Shown here: positions 35,570-44,226 of the stretch, in pieces
Layout: every line of letters starts with the position of its first letter
How positions within the stretch are numbered: position 1 is the first letter of the stretch
DNA from: Sphingomonadales bacterium Ga0077557
Lineage (GTDB): Bacteria > Pseudomonadota > Alphaproteobacteria > Sphingomonadales > Sphingomonadaceae
DNA length: 64,000 nucleotides
Direction: 5' to 3'
Assembly: GCA_001464615.1 (NCBI GenBank)
Contig: LNFI01000036.1
Span: 27,072 to 91,071, forward strand
Made by a program: the position numbers and the translations under genes
Notes under the pieces: model-generated
What the model saw: only the letters and a program-made list of their open reading frames with translations
What the model was told of the DNA's origin: nothing
The model's database searches: none

Positions 35570-35656
35570 TGCTGCACTGCACATAGAGCAGGCCTTTCAG
35601 GCATCCTCTCCTAAAACTTTCACGGCCGATCCCTCACGGGGTCGGCCCTTTTTTTA
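35570..35656 (+). ncRNA. Candidate small RNA with orphan terminator
   Basis: A strong plus-strand intrinsic terminator, GGCCGATCCC (35624-35633) / GGGGTCGGCC (35638-35647) with one G-T pair and then a run of seven T, lies between two minus-strand genes. No plus-strand gene precedes it. An AT-rich ACAATAAT element at 35561-35568 could be a -10 box. The ~85-nt transcript would hold a short hairpin GCCT-TTC-AGGC and an exposed CCTCTCC stretch, complementary to Shine-Dalgarno sequences as in many trans-acting sRNAs. The 5' end is a guess. Confidence 0.4.
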
Positions 35657-35681
35657 GTTTTGGCATCGCTGCAGCGCAGGA

Positions 35682-36992
35682 TCAATCGGGAACGGCGGGC
35701 GAGTCGCGCAGCTGTTCCCAGGCGAACACCAGCATCGCCAGCAAGGCAACCGACGCGATCAGATAGGGCAGCGGCTTGTAGAGTTCATACAAACCCACGC
35801 CAATCGACGGGCCGAGGACAAAAGCCGCCCCGTTGATGGAGGTGACCTTGCCCGCCACCGATCCCTGACCTTCGGCGCCGACCGCCAATGAAGCGCCAGC
35901 CGTAAAGCCGGGCCGGGTAAAGCCAAAGCCGAGTGAGGCCAGGCCATAGGCAAGCGCGATCCCATAAAGCGAGGTCGCAATCCCCGTCAGCGCGGTGCCG
36001 ATCGCGGCGAACACGAGCCCTATCAGCACAAGGCGGCGCGGATCGAGGTTGAGATTGGGGATGATTCCCCATTGCGCGAGCAGCGCAGCGCCCGCGCCGA
36101 TGATCAGCACCAGGCCGGTTGGCTGCAACGCCAGCGCCGGAGCGAGGTGCAGCCGATCGATGACGAGAAAGCCAATCGCCTGGCCAGTCATTGCCTGAGC
36201 ATGGCCCATGACTAGCCCGGCGATCATCCAGCCGCGAATTCGCGGGTCGAAATAGCCGATATGTTCGGTCGTCGGCGCGGTTGCCGCCGTGATGCTTGCC
36301 CCGCTGCTCTGGCCGCCAATCGACGGATAGGCGCTGACGGCGGCATGATGGCCGATCGCCACCCCGCGATCATCGGGCAGCATGCGATAGATCGTCACCA
36401 CCATCGCGACCCCAAAGGCCGAAAAGATAAAGGCAGGCCCGGCCAGGCCGATTTGCACCGAGCCCAGTGAGCCGAGAATCAGGTAAGGGGCAATCGCTGG
36501 TCCCAGGATCGTGCCCAGCCCAAAGGCCGAGGCGAGCAGCGTGAGTGCCTTGGTCCGCTCTTCGCGGCTGGTGCGACCCGCGACAAGTGCTTGCACCGCT
36601 GGCGGTGCGGCTGCCCCAAACGTGCCGTAAATCAGCCTGCCGCCGATAAAGAGCAAAAACGCCAGGCTACCACTGATCCAGCTATTGATGCCGGCCATCA
36701 GAAAGACCCCGCACAACCCCAAAGACACCGCAAAGCCGGCCATGCCCAGCACGATCATGGCTCGCCGGCCATGCCGGTCCGATCGGCGCGCCCAAAACGG
36801 GGCAGCGAGCACCCACAGCAAGGCCGATACCGAAAACGCCGCAGCGACGCCGCTGTCAGGCACCTGCAAGGATCGGCCGAGCGCGGGCAGGACGGATTGC
36901 AGCGCGGTATTGCCGGCAGCGATCGTCAGCATCACCATAAACAACAGTATGAAATCGCGATCAGGCCCGGGGCGGCTCATCGGGCTGTTCAT
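35682..36992 (-). CDS. MFS transporter
   Basis: About 436 residues with 12 predicted membrane helices. The helix 2-3 loop has the MFS A-motif (FWARRSDRHGRRAMIVLG), and a similar weaker motif recurs in the second half. It resembles the drug/multidrug (DHA1-type) exporters. The ATG at 36992 overlaps the preceding ABM monooxygenase stop by 4 nt (ATGA). A TTG four codons upstream is possible but would not have this coupling. Substrate unknown; the monooxygenase partner suggests handling of a small aromatic or quinone-like compound. Confidence 0.82.
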   Translation of the reverse strand: MNSPMSRPGPDRDFILLFMVMLTIAAGNTALQSVLPALGRSLQVPDSGVAAAFSVSALLWVLAAPFWARRSDRHGRRAMIVLGMAGFAVSLGLCGVFLMAGINSWISGSLAFLLFIGGRLIYGTFGAAAPPAVQALVAGRTSREERTKALTLLASAFGLGTILGPAIAPYLILGSLGSVQIGLAGPAFIFSAFGVAMVVTIYRMLPDDRGVAIGHHAAVSAYPSIGGQSSGASITAATAPTTEHIGYFDPRIRGWMIAGLVMGHAQAMTGQAIGFLVIDRLHLAPALALQPTGLVLIIGAGAALLAQWGIIPNLNLDPRRLVLIGLVFAAIGTALTGIATSLYGIALAYGLASLGFGFTRPGFTAGASLAVGAEGQGSVAGKVTSINGAAFVLGPSIGVGLYELYKPLPYLIASVALLAMLVFAWEQLRDSPAVPD

Positions 36993-37309
36993 GGGGCAGA
37001 CCAAGCATAATCGCGGGTGACCTCCGCCACGATGACCTCATAGCGGTGATACCAATGCGACCGTCCCAGATCGCGGATCCTTTTGTGGTCGGGATGGTCT
37101 CGCCAGGCCTTGGCCTGCACCTCGTCCGCCCAATAGCTGACAGTGATGCCGAGCCGATCGGCCCCGCGGGCGCTTTCCATGCCGCAATAGCCGGGTTGGG
37201 CGGCGGCAAGGGCATCCATGGCCGCTGCGGCTGCCTGATAATCGTCATCATGCGCCTCAGTGCGCACGGATAGGAAGATTACGGCAATCTGGCCCAATCG
37301 TTCGGTCAT
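36989..37309 (-). CDS. Antibiotic biosynthesis monooxygenase (ABM) domain protein
   Basis: A 106-residue ferredoxin-like-fold protein. IAVIFLSVRTEAHDDDYQAAAAAMDALAAAQPGYCGMESARG (outline) and VSYWADEVQAKAWRDHPDHKRIRDLGRSHWYHRYEVIVAEV show the ABM pattern, with the conserved Trp and His-rich segment in the last helix and strand. Members range from cofactor-free oxygenases to haem-degrading enzymes and uncharacterised stress proteins. It is the first gene of a two-gene operon with the MFS transporter. Substrate unknown. Confidence 0.8.
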   Translation of the reverse strand: MTERLGQIAVIFLSVRTEAHDDDYQAAAAAMDALAAAQPGYCGMESARGADRLGITVSYWADEVQAKAWRDHPDHKRIRDLGRSHWYHRYEVIVAEVTRDYAWSAP

Positions 37310-37355
37310 GTCGCCCGATTAGGCGGTTGGGGCGCGGGTGCAACCCTGAACGGGG

Positions 37356-38534
37356 TTAGCGTCGCTTGTCGGGCCCGAAATTAAGCCCCTTGGTTACATT
37401 ATAGTCCAAGACGGTCATCGCAAAGAAGGCCACGGCCTGTTTGCAGCGCATCCACCAGCTGGTGCGCGCCTTGTAGAGCGCGGAGGTGATCCGCTCCGAT
37501 TGCGCGATTTCGCCATCGATATAGCGGCGCACCTGTGCGGCAAAAATCTGGTCCTCAATCCGCAGCATCATTTCCAGATTGAGAAACAGGCTGCGCACAT
37601 CATAATTGGCCGAGCCGATATAGACGATGTCGTCGATCAGGAAGAGCTTGGTATGCAGCTTGGTCGGTTGATATTCATAGAGTTCAACGCGCTTTCTGAG
37701 CAGCCCAGCATAAGTAAAGCGCGATGCCCAGATTGCCGCGCCATGATCATTCTTCGATGCCAGCACGATCCGTACCCGGCCGCGCATCCCGGCAGCACCC
37801 AGCCGACGCAGCATCCCGGGGCTTGGCGCGAAATAAGCGCTAATCAGGTCAAGCCGCTTGGCCTTCTCAATATCGTTCTTGATCGCGCGCGCCCAGGGGG
37901 AAAGCCGCCGGGTCGGGCCGCCAAACACCCAGCGTACTGGCCCGGCCGGTTCGCTCCAGCTGCCCAGTGATCGCCTGAGCACCCGCAGCGGCGCGCGCGG
38001 TCGCCTGGTCCAGCGGGCAAGCGCATCGAAATAGCCCGTGATCCGCATCGCCGCCGGTCCTTCGATCAACAGCCCAAGATCACGCCAGGCTTGATCGGCG
38101 GGGGTGCCGAAATAGGAATCCTCGACATTGAATCCGCCAATGATGGCGCGAGGAGCGGCGCCATCGCCATCGGCCAGCGCCAGCTTTTGATGATTGCGGA
38201 GCAAATAGCGACGCCCCCATCGCGGCTCAAACCGGCAAACGACAATCCCGGCTGCCCGCATCGGATCAAAGAAATGATTCTGGTTTGCCGCTTCGCTGCC
38301 CAGTCCATCGACGATCAACGATACCCGGACCCCGCGTCCTGCCGCCGCGATCAGCGCCGCGCGCACCTGGCTGCCGGCGCGATCATCGACATAGATGTAA
38401 TAGATGATCCGCAACGTTTCCCTGGCCCCGTCAATCAGGGCGATCAGCGTTTCAAGCCGGATCGGTCCATTGTCGAGCAGGGTCAGCTGATTGCCGGTGA
38501 CGGTAAAGCACGGCTGGGGGGCGGGATCGGCCAT
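37356..38534 (-). CDS. Phospholipase D-like protein / cardiolipin synthase family
   Basis: A 392-residue protein with two PLD HKD motifs: RNHQKLALADGDG in the first half and KLHTKLFLIDDIVYIGSANYD in the second, both with the His-x-Lys-x4-Asp pattern intact. The C-terminus holds a short hydrophobic stretch (WWMRCKQAVAFFAMTVLDYNVTKGLNFG). It most resembles cytosolic-facing cardiolipin synthases of the ClsB type, which lack the N-terminal double membrane helix of ClsA. The likely reaction is phosphatidyl transfer to make cardiolipin or a related lipid. Monocistronic and divergent from rpoZ. Confidence 0.85.
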   Translation of the reverse strand: MADPAPQPCFTVTGNQLTLLDNGPIRLETLIALIDGARETLRIIYYIYVDDRAGSQVRAALIAAAGRGVRVSLIVDGLGSEAANQNHFFDPMRAAGIVVCRFEPRWGRRYLLRNHQKLALADGDGAAPRAIIGGFNVEDSYFGTPADQAWRDLGLLIEGPAAMRITGYFDALARWTRRPRAPLRVLRRSLGSWSEPAGPVRWVFGGPTRRLSPWARAIKNDIEKAKRLDLISAYFAPSPGMLRRLGAAGMRGRVRIVLASKNDHGAAIWASRFTYAGLLRKRVELYEYQPTKLHTKLFLIDDIVYIGSANYDVRSLFLNLEMMLRIEDQIFAAQVRRYIDGEIAQSERITSALYKARTSWWMRCKQAVAFFAMTVLDYNVTKGLNFGPDKRR

Positions 38535-38644
38535 TGCCTTGATCCATGCGGGGTGTCCCGCGGGGGTGCAAGGCAGAATTCTTGACTCGACGCTAGCCTT
38601 ACCCTAGGTCGCCGCCTTTCCGTTACAGTGAAGGAAGCGTTCGT

Positions 38645-38989
38645 ATGGCGCGCGTTACCGTCGAGGATTGCGTCGACAAAATTCCAAACCGTTTCGATCT
38701 CGTGCTGTTCGCGGCCCAGCGCGCGCGCCAGATTTCGGGTGGTGCAGACCTCACCGTCGATCGCGACCGCGATAAGAACCCGGTCGTTGCGCTGCGCGAG
38801 ATCGCCGAAGAAACGGTAAAGCCCAAGCATCTTCAGGAAGCCGTGGTGCAGGGTCTTCAGCGCGTTCAGGTTGATGATGATGATGCGCCCGATGAAGTCG
38901 GCTCGCTGGCTGCATCGGCAGAGGCGCTTCGCCTCACGGCCGCTGCCCCGCCGCGCAATCAGAATCTGGGTAGCGATTACGAAGGCTGA
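38645..38989 (+). CDS. rpoZ: RNA polymerase omega subunit
   Basis: A 114-residue omega subunit. The conserved N-terminus is [33 protein letters not shown] (outline), followed by [18 protein letters not shown] variable acidic C-terminal tail is normal in this class. Omega promotes assembly of the beta' subunit into RNA polymerase. AAGGAAG at 38631-38637 gives 7-nt spacing to the ATG. A TTGACT hexamer at 38582-38587 may be the -35 box; a clear -10 was not seen. The spoT/relA gene that often follows rpoZ elsewhere is absent here. Confidence 0.95.
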   Translation: MARVTVEDCVDKIPNRFDLVLFAAQRARQISGGADLTVDRDRDKNPVVALREIAEETVKPKHLQEAVVQGLQRVQVDDDDAPDEVGSLAASAEALRLTAAAPPRNQNLGSDYEG

Positions 38990-39063
38990 GCCTGCGGTCT
39001 AAGGCTGGCAGCGTCAGCCAAGGATAAGCCGATTGTCGGCCGCGTGGGCGGCGGGTGCCAGTA

Positions 39064-39744
39064 TTAGCTCTCGCTAATTCTGGGCCGCCCCTTGAACCCC
39101 TGGGCGATCACATACCATTCGGACGAATCCTTGCGGCTCGCCGGGGGTTTGGCGTGCTTTACAGCCGTGAAATTGCGCTTGAGTTCGCTCACCAGCGCAC
39201 TATCAGCACCGCCCGCCAGCACTTTGGCGACGAACGCCCCGCCGGGGCTCAGGACATCATAGGCAAAGGCTGCAGCGGTTTCGACCAGCCCCATGGTGCG
39301 CAAATGATCCGTCTGCGGATGGCCTACCGTGTTGGCGGCCATATCCGACAGCACCAGATCGGGCGCGCCGCCCAGTTCCTCCATCAGCTTTTCGGGCGCG
39401 CGATCATCGGTGAAGTCCATTTGCAGGATGATCACCCCATCGATAGGATCGACCGGCAGCAGATCAATCCCGACAATCGCGGCGCCCGGCGTCATCTTGC
39501 GCACCACCTGGCTCCAGCCGCCCGGCGCGATGCCCAGATCGATCACGCGCTTTACGCCCTTTAACAGCGCAAAACGCTCGTCGAGTTCGATCAGCTTATA
39601 GGCAGCGCGGCTCCGATACCCCTCTGCCTTGGCCTTGCGGACATAGGGATCGTTGAGCTGGCGTTCGAGCCAGCGGTTCGATTGCGGCGTTCGCCCGCGT
39701 GAGGTGCGCACCCGCACCCGGCCGCCTGATCCACCTCTGCTCAT
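39064..39744 (-). CDS. rlmE: 23S rRNA (uridine-2'-O)-methyltransferase RlmE (FtsJ)
   Basis: A 226-residue SAM-dependent RNA methyltransferase. The AdoMet-binding motif is DLGIAPGGWSQVV. The FtsJ K-D-K-E tetrad can be followed: Lys in SRAAYKLIELDE, Asp in LVLSDMAAN, Lys in GGAFVAKVLAG and Glu in SSEWYVIAQGFK. It methylates U2552 of the 23S rRNA A-loop during 50S maturation. The basic Gly/Arg-rich N-terminus (MSRGGSGGRVRVRTSRGR) is usual in alphaproteobacterial members. It overlaps the upstream ppx-like gene by 4 nt. Confidence 0.94.
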   Translation of the reverse strand: MSRGGSGGRVRVRTSRGRTPQSNRWLERQLNDPYVRKAKAEGYRSRAAYKLIELDERFALLKGVKRVIDLGIAPGGWSQVVRKMTPGAAIVGIDLLPVDPIDGVIILQMDFTDDRAPEKLMEELGGAPDLVLSDMAANTVGHPQTDHLRTMGLVETAAAFAYDVLSPGGAFVAKVLAGGADSALVSELKRNFTAVKHAKPPASRKDSSEWYVIAQGFKGRPRISES

Positions 39745-40784
39745 CGGTCACGCCCATTCATCAGTCGCCGCAATATGCCCTCGCGAATGCCCCGATCAGC
39801 CACGCCGAGCCGCTCTGCCGGCCAGATGTCCATGATCGATTCAAGGATCGCGCAGCCCGCCACGACCAGATCGGCGCGTTCATTGCCGATACACGGCAAC
39901 AGCGCGCGATCCTCAATCGATTTCGCCGCCAGATCAGCGCTGATCTGGCGCATGGCCGGCGCAGGGACGATCAGCCCGTCAACGGCGCTGCGATCATAAC
40001 GCTCAAGCCCCAGATGCACGCTGGCCAGCGTGGTGACCGTGCCGCTGGTGCCAAGCAAGCGGGGGCGCTCGATCCCGCTCGGCAAGCGCCGCGCAAAATC
40101 GGCAAAACTGTCCGTCACAACGGCGCGCATCCGGGCATAGGCAGCCGCGCGCCCGCCTGGCCCATCGCCACCGCCCGTGCTCTCGGTCAGCGATACCACC
40201 CCCCAAGGGGCGCTATGCCAATCGATCACCGTGGGCACGGTGGTGGTCGTATCGACCAGCACCAATTCGGTTGACCCGCCGCCAATATCAAACACTAGTG
40301 CGGGATCATCCCCCGGCTCGATCAGGACATGGCAGCCAAGCACCGCTAGCCGGGCTTCTTCCTCGGCGGTGATGATATCCAGCGCTATCCCGGTCTCACG
40401 ATAGGCGCGCTCGATGAATTCAGCGCCATTGCTCGCCCGGCGACAGGCTTCGGTCGCGACAGATCGCGCCATGGTGACATTGCGCCGCCGCAGCTTGTCG
40501 GCACAAATGGACAGTGCTGCTAGTGTCCGGTCAATCGCGGCATCGCTCAGTCGCCCGGTTGCCGCCAGTCCTTCACCCAGCCTGACGATCCGCGAAAAGG
40601 CATCGATAACGGTAAAGCCATTGGCGGCGGGGCGCGCGATCAGCAGTCTGCAATTATTGGTGCCCAGATCAAGCGCGGCATAGTGGCGCGCTTCGGGCCA
40701 GCGGGCACGCGCTGTTTTGGGAGGGGCCGGACGGGCCGGGCCTGCGCCCTGCCGGTGCGGCACGCGGGCGGATTGATCACCCAT
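39741..40784 (-). CDS. Ppx/GppA phosphatase family protein
   Basis: A 347-residue member of the exopolyphosphatase/guanosine pentaphosphatase family, with the actin-like ATPase fold. Phosphate-binding loops are YAALDLGTNNCRLLIARP and ALVFDIGGGSTELVLVD, and a Glu-rich IITAEEEARLAVLG segment follows the pattern of the family. Ppx hydrolyses polyphosphate and GppA hydrolyses pppGpp; this single-domain version, without the long C-terminal HD domain, could do either. It is the first gene of a two-gene operon with rlmE, a conserved alphaproteobacterial arrangement. Confidence 0.9.
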   Translation of the reverse strand: MGDQSARVPHRQGAGPARPAPPKTARARWPEARHYAALDLGTNNCRLLIARPAANGFTVIDAFSRIVRLGEGLAATGRLSDAAIDRTLAALSICADKLRRRNVTMARSVATEACRRASNGAEFIERAYRETGIALDIITAEEEARLAVLGCHVLIEPGDDPALVFDIGGGSTELVLVDTTTTVPTVIDWHSAPWGVVSLTESTGGGDGPGGRAAAYARMRAVVTDSFADFARRLPSGIERPRLLGTSGTVTTLASVHLGLERYDRSAVDGLIVPAPAMRQISADLAAKSIEDRALLPCIGNERADLVVAGCAILESIMDIWPAERLGVADRGIREGILRRLMNGRDR

Positions 40785-40930
40785 GGCCGTTGCTCACATT
40801 TATGTTCTGCGGTCCGGGACGTGCCGCCCCCACCGTGCTTGGGGTCAAGCCTAGCCGAGCATGACGGCGGCGGCAAGCGAGCCCGCACGTTGACAGTCGT
40901 TCACGCCCCGCCTATCTCGCGCCCCGGCAC

Positions 40931-41004
40931 TGCCCTGTCGTCTAATGGTAAGACCACGGACTCTGACTCCGTTAATTGAGGTTCGAATCCTCACGGGGCA
41001 TCCA
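40931..41004 (+). tRNA. tRNA-Gln (CTG anticodon)
   Basis: A complete cloverleaf can be folded by hand. Acceptor TGCCCTG pairs with CGGGGCA, the anticodon stem ACGGA/TCCGT closes loop CTCTGAC with anticodon CTG, and the T-arm is TGAGG-TTCGAAT-CCTCA. The 3' CCA is encoded (41002-41004). It decodes CAG, a frequent Gln codon in GC-rich genomes. Confidence 0.95.
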
Positions 41005-41045
41005 GCCTTTCCGGCTAGATGCCATTCTGCGGCGCTGGGACCCCA

Positions 41046-41393
41046 TCAGCGTGGGGCGGGAGCGGTGGTTTGCAGCGCGATCAGCTCGGCGATTAGTTTT
41101 GGGTCCTGCGCTGGATCGATGCTCGCTTTGAACACGCTGCGCATCTTGTCGATCTCGGCCTGCCATTTCTCCGCATTGAGCGGCGGCTGCGCCAGGATCA
41201 TTTCGCCCGAATGGCAGGCAGTACAGTTGAGCGACACCGCTTCGGCACTGGCCGGCAAAGTGACGGGCTCGTCTGGTAGCGCGATCGTCGTGCTGTTGAG
41301 CACAAAATCGGCGGGCAGGGCACCGTCGGTTGCCGGTTTCGTCCCGCATCCGGCCAGCAGCGCCAGCGCGACGATCAAGCCCGTCCGCTTCAT
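41046..41393 (-). CDS. Sulfite dehydrogenase cytochrome c subunit (SorB-like)
   Basis: A 115-residue lipoprotein-type c cytochrome. The signal peptide ends LLAGC (Cys16, lipobox). The haem motif is CTACH at Cys57-His61, and a single haem is expected. Position decides the role: the gene overlaps the SorA-type sulfite oxidase gene by 4 nt, and SorA enzymes pass electrons to a small cytochrome c encoded next to them. Electrons would flow from sulfite to the respiratory chain in the periplasm. It closes the desulfonation operon. Sequence alone would only allow 'cytochrome c'. Confidence 0.8.
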   Translation of the reverse strand: MKRTGLIVALALLAGCGTKPATDGALPADFVLNSTTIALPDEPVTLPASAEAVSLNCTACHSGEMILAQPPLNAEKWQAEIDKMRSVFKASIDPAQDPKLIAELIALQTTAPAPR

Positions 41394-42562
41394 GCGGCTT
41401 GCACCGTGATCGTCTCAATGGTGTTGAGCATATAGCCGCCGGGGTTCCAGATGGGATCGGGCAACTGCGTGTCGCCGCTGGTGTTGGTGGCGCGCACCGC
41501 AATCCGGTGCGGGCCCGGTGCGAGCTGGGTGACCGTCATCTCCCAACCGCGAAAGCTGTATTTGCCGTGATCCTTTCCCAGAACCGTCTTTTGCCAGGCC
41601 CCGCCATCGACTGACAGGTCGACTGCAGCAACGCCGCTTGCCCCACCCATAGCAAGGCCGCGCAAATGTAGCGGAGCGCCTGCCTTGATCGGACCGCTGC
41701 CGCGACTAGTGATGAAGCTGCGCGGCAGCATCTTGTTGATGGGCAGCTTGGGAAACTCCTTGGTCCCCGGCACAACGCTCGCGCGCGGCGTCGCGGGGAT
41801 TTGATAAGCTTTGGCCATCCAGAAATTATCGTCTGGCGCGTCGAGGACCTCGATATGGTCGAGCGCCTTGATCCAATAGGTCGAGTACCAGCCCGGCACC
41901 ACCAGCCGGATCGGGAAGCCGTTGAGCACCGGCAGCGCGGTGCCGTTCATAGCGAAGGCGATCATCACCTCGCCGTCGCGCGCATGGTCGACGCTGAGCG
42001 ATTTGGCAAACCACGGCGCCTCGCCCGGCGGCCGGTCGAGCCCCGCAAAACGTACCACCTTCGCCTCCGGCTTTACGCCTGCCCGGTCGAGCACGTCCTT
42101 CAGCCGCACCCCGGTCCACCGCGCATTGCCCATCGCGCCGTGCCCCCATTGCGCACCCGGTACGCGCGGCGAAAAATACGCCCGCGAGTTGCCCGAACAT
42201 TGGTTGATCGCGGTCAACTCCACCCGCGGCAGCTTGAGCAGATCGGCGATCGAGAAGGCAAGGCGACCGCTTACCGCGCCATCGACCTTGAGGCGGAAGG
42301 CATTGGTATCGACCGACAGCGGGATATCGTCATAATGCCAACGCACGAAGAAGCGGTCGTTGGGGGTGATGACGCCCTGATCGAATAGCTCGAACGGCGT
42401 CTCCAGCAGCGGCGCACGGCTGCGCTGGAGCAGCATTGCGCCCTTTTGCGGGAAATTGCGCACCAGCGGCAGCGGGCGCGCTTGCGTCCAGCCAGGCAGC
42501 GCCAGCCCAGCGCCCGCGACCCCCAGCGCCGCGAGCGCATCGCGGCGGCCCCAATCAGCCAT
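41390..42562 (-). CDS. Sulfite dehydrogenase, molybdopterin subunit (SorA/sulfite oxidase family)
   Basis: About 390 residues. The N-terminal twin-arginine signal (GRRDALAALGVAGAGLALP) sends the folded enzyme to the periplasm. The Mo-cofactor domain has PFELFDQGVITPNDRFFVRWHYDD, and INQCSGNSRAYF holds the cysteine that should bind Mo. The dimerisation domain of the family follows to the C-terminus. Reaction: sulfite to sulfate, with two electrons to the neighbouring cytochrome. The ATG at 42562 overlaps the upstream FMN reductase by 8 nt. In this operon it would remove sulfite made by the SsuD-like monooxygenase. Confidence 0.9.
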   Translation of the reverse strand: MADWGRRDALAALGVAGAGLALPGWTQARPLPLVRNFPQKGAMLLQRSRAPLLETPFELFDQGVITPNDRFFVRWHYDDIPLSVDTNAFRLKVDGAVSGRLAFSIADLLKLPRVELTAINQCSGNSRAYFSPRVPGAQWGHGAMGNARWTGVRLKDVLDRAGVKPEAKVVRFAGLDRPPGEAPWFAKSLSVDHARDGEVMIAFAMNGTALPVLNGFPIRLVVPGWYSTYWIKALDHIEVLDAPDDNFWMAKAYQIPATPRASVVPGTKEFPKLPINKMLPRSFITSRGSGPIKAGAPLHLRGLAMGGASGVAAVDLSVDGGAWQKTVLGKDHGKYSFRGWEMTVTQLAPGPHRIAVRATNTSGDTQLPDPIWNPGGYMLNTIETITVQAA

Positions 42563-43148
42563 TGGTGGCAGCCGCCAGCGGTGCGAAGCGGGCAACTTGC
42601 TGGCCGACCATTACCAGCTGATCAAGCACGGCGGGCTCACTCGCGCCGCCCGCATCGTCGAATTTGGTGAGTTGCGTGTTGATCGCCGCAGCAAAAGGTG
42701 TCGGCCACCCGCGCAGCGCATGGACGATCGAGCGCAGCGCCGCAATCGTGCTTCCCGTCGCCTGCCAGCCATAAGCGGTGGCAATCAGCCCCACCGGCAT
42801 GTCGGCGAGATAAGGCCGCGCATCGCCCGCCGTTTCCTCAAGCAAATCGAGCGCATTTTTCACCACGCCCGAAATGCTGCCATGATAGCCTGGGCTGGCG
42901 ATGATCAGTGCGGATGCCTGTCGCACCGTTTCGACAAATTCCAGTTCGGCATCGGTCCGGCTCGTCGCCTTGGGATCATAAAGCGGCAGCCGCGCCATAT
43001 CGGCCCCGCCGAACATGCGCGTACGAAATCCCTCCCGCCCCACACTGTCGAGCGCGATCATCAAGGCGCGCTCGGTGGAGGAGACCCCGCCGATCGTACC
43101 GCCGATCCCCACGACAAGGGGCAGATCGGTGGGGGCAGTATCGGCCAT
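42555..43148 (-). CDS. NAD(P)H-dependent FMN reductase (SsuE/MsuE-like)
   Basis: A 197-residue flavodoxin-fold reductase. LVVGIGGTIGGVSSTERALMIAL holds the FMN phosphate loop, and IIASPGYHGSISGVVKNALDLLEE is the second flavin-binding motif of the SsuE/MsuE group. It would supply reduced FMN to the two-component monooxygenase encoded 13 bp upstream. In the known sulfoquinovose monooxygenase pathway the reductase role is played by SmoA; this enzyme appears to fill the same place, though family membership may differ. It sits third in the operon. Confidence 0.88.
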   Translation of the reverse strand: MADTAPTDLPLVVGIGGTIGGVSSTERALMIALDSVGREGFRTRMFGGADMARLPLYDPKATSRTDAELEFVETVRQASALIIASPGYHGSISGVVKNALDLLEETAGDARPYLADMPVGLIATAYGWQATGSTIAALRSIVHALRGWPTPFAAAINTQLTKFDDAGGASEPAVLDQLVMVGQQVARFAPLAAATNG

Positions 43149-43161
43149 CAGGGCATTCCTT

Positions 43162-44226
43162 TTAGGTCAGTAGCGCGTGATCGATGTTCGGCAGCACGTG
43201 GCGCGCGAACAGATCCGCCTCGGCGGCATGGGGATAGCCCGAGAGGATAAAGGCCTCAATGCCCATCGCGCGGTAATCGTTGAGCTTGGCGAGCACTTGA
43301 TCGGGATCGCCGACGATCGCCGCGCCGCAGCCGGAGCGCGCCCGGCCAACGCCGGTCCACAAATTCGCCTCGGCATAGCCGTCATCGCCGGCATTGTCGC
43401 GCAGCGCCGCTTGCGCCGCGACGCCAGCAGATTGCGAATCGAGCGACTTGGCACGGATCGCCGCGCCTTGCGCATCGTCCAGCTTGGAGAGCAGCCGATC
43501 GGCTGCCGTCCGGGCCTCGGCCTCGGTATCCCGCACAATGACATGCGCGCGGTAGCCAAAGCGCAGCGTGCGGCCATGCGCGGCAGCGCGGGCCTGCATA
43601 TCGGCAATGATCGCGGCCACTGCCTCGCGCTTGTCAGGCCACATCAGATAGACGTCGCAGCCCTTGGCCGCTGCTTCGCGTGCATCAGGCGACAGCCCCC
43701 CGAAATAGAGCTGCGGCGCCTTGCCGCTGAGCGTGCCGATCCGTGGTGGATCGAGCTTCAATTGCCAAAATTCGCCTTGATGATCGAGCGGTTCGCCGTT
43801 CAGCAATGTCTTCAAAATATGCATCGCCTCGACCGTCCGCGCATAACGCGGGGCAGAACCAAGCGTCTCGCCGGGCATTTCGGAAGAGATGATGTTGATC
43901 TTTAATCGGCCCCCTAGCATCCGGTCGATCGTCGCAATCTGGCGCGCGAGCTGCGGTGGCCAGCTTTCGCCGACGCGCACCGCCATCAGCAACGCCATTC
44001 GCTTGAGCATCGGCGCAATCGCGGCGGCAAAGGCCGTGGTGTCGATGCCGAGCGCATAGCCTGACGGCAGCAGGATATTGTCGAACCCGCCAGTTTCGGC
44101 CTGCATCACGATGTCGCGGCAATGCTCCCAGCTTGATTTAAGCATCGGATCGGGCGCGCCGAGAAATTCATAGTCGTCATCGCAGAGCGCGGAAAACCAG
44201 CTAATCTCGCAAGGACTTGCGCTCAT
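43162..44226 (-). CDS. FMNH2-dependent sulfonate monooxygenase, LLM class (SsuD/SmoC-like)
   Basis: A 354-residue TIM-barrel flavin monooxygenase of the luciferase-like class. The opening EISWFSALCDDDYEFLG resembles the sulfonate monooxygenase branch. ALLMAVRVGESWPPQLARQIATIDRMLGGRLKINIISSEMPGE (outline) and QLYFGGLSPDAREAAAKGCDVYLMWPD are core LLM/SsuD blocks. Two-component enzymes of this class split C-S bonds of alkanesulfonates with O2, giving aldehyde plus sulfite. The neighbours (AKR, FMN reductase, sulfite dehydrogenase, Gfo/Idh protein) make a sulfosugar such as sulfoquinovose the likely substrate, as for SmoC. It overlaps the AKR gene by 4 nt. Confidence 0.82.
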   Translation of the reverse strand: MSASPCEISWFSALCDDDYEFLGAPDPMLKSSWEHCRDIVMQAETGGFDNILLPSGYALGIDTTAFAAAIAPMLKRMALLMAVRVGESWPPQLARQIATIDRMLGGRLKINIISSEMPGETLGSAPRYARTVEAMHILKTLLNGEPLDHQGEFWQLKLDPPRIGTLSGKAPQLYFGGLSPDAREAAAKGCDVYLMWPDKREAVAAIIADMQARAAAHGRTLRFGYRAHVIVRDTEAEARTAADRLLSKLDDAQGAAIRAKSLDSQSAGVAAQAALRDNAGDDGYAEANLWTGVGRARSGCGAAIVGDPDQVLAKLNDYRAMGIEAFILSGYPHAAEADLFARHVLPNIDHALLT

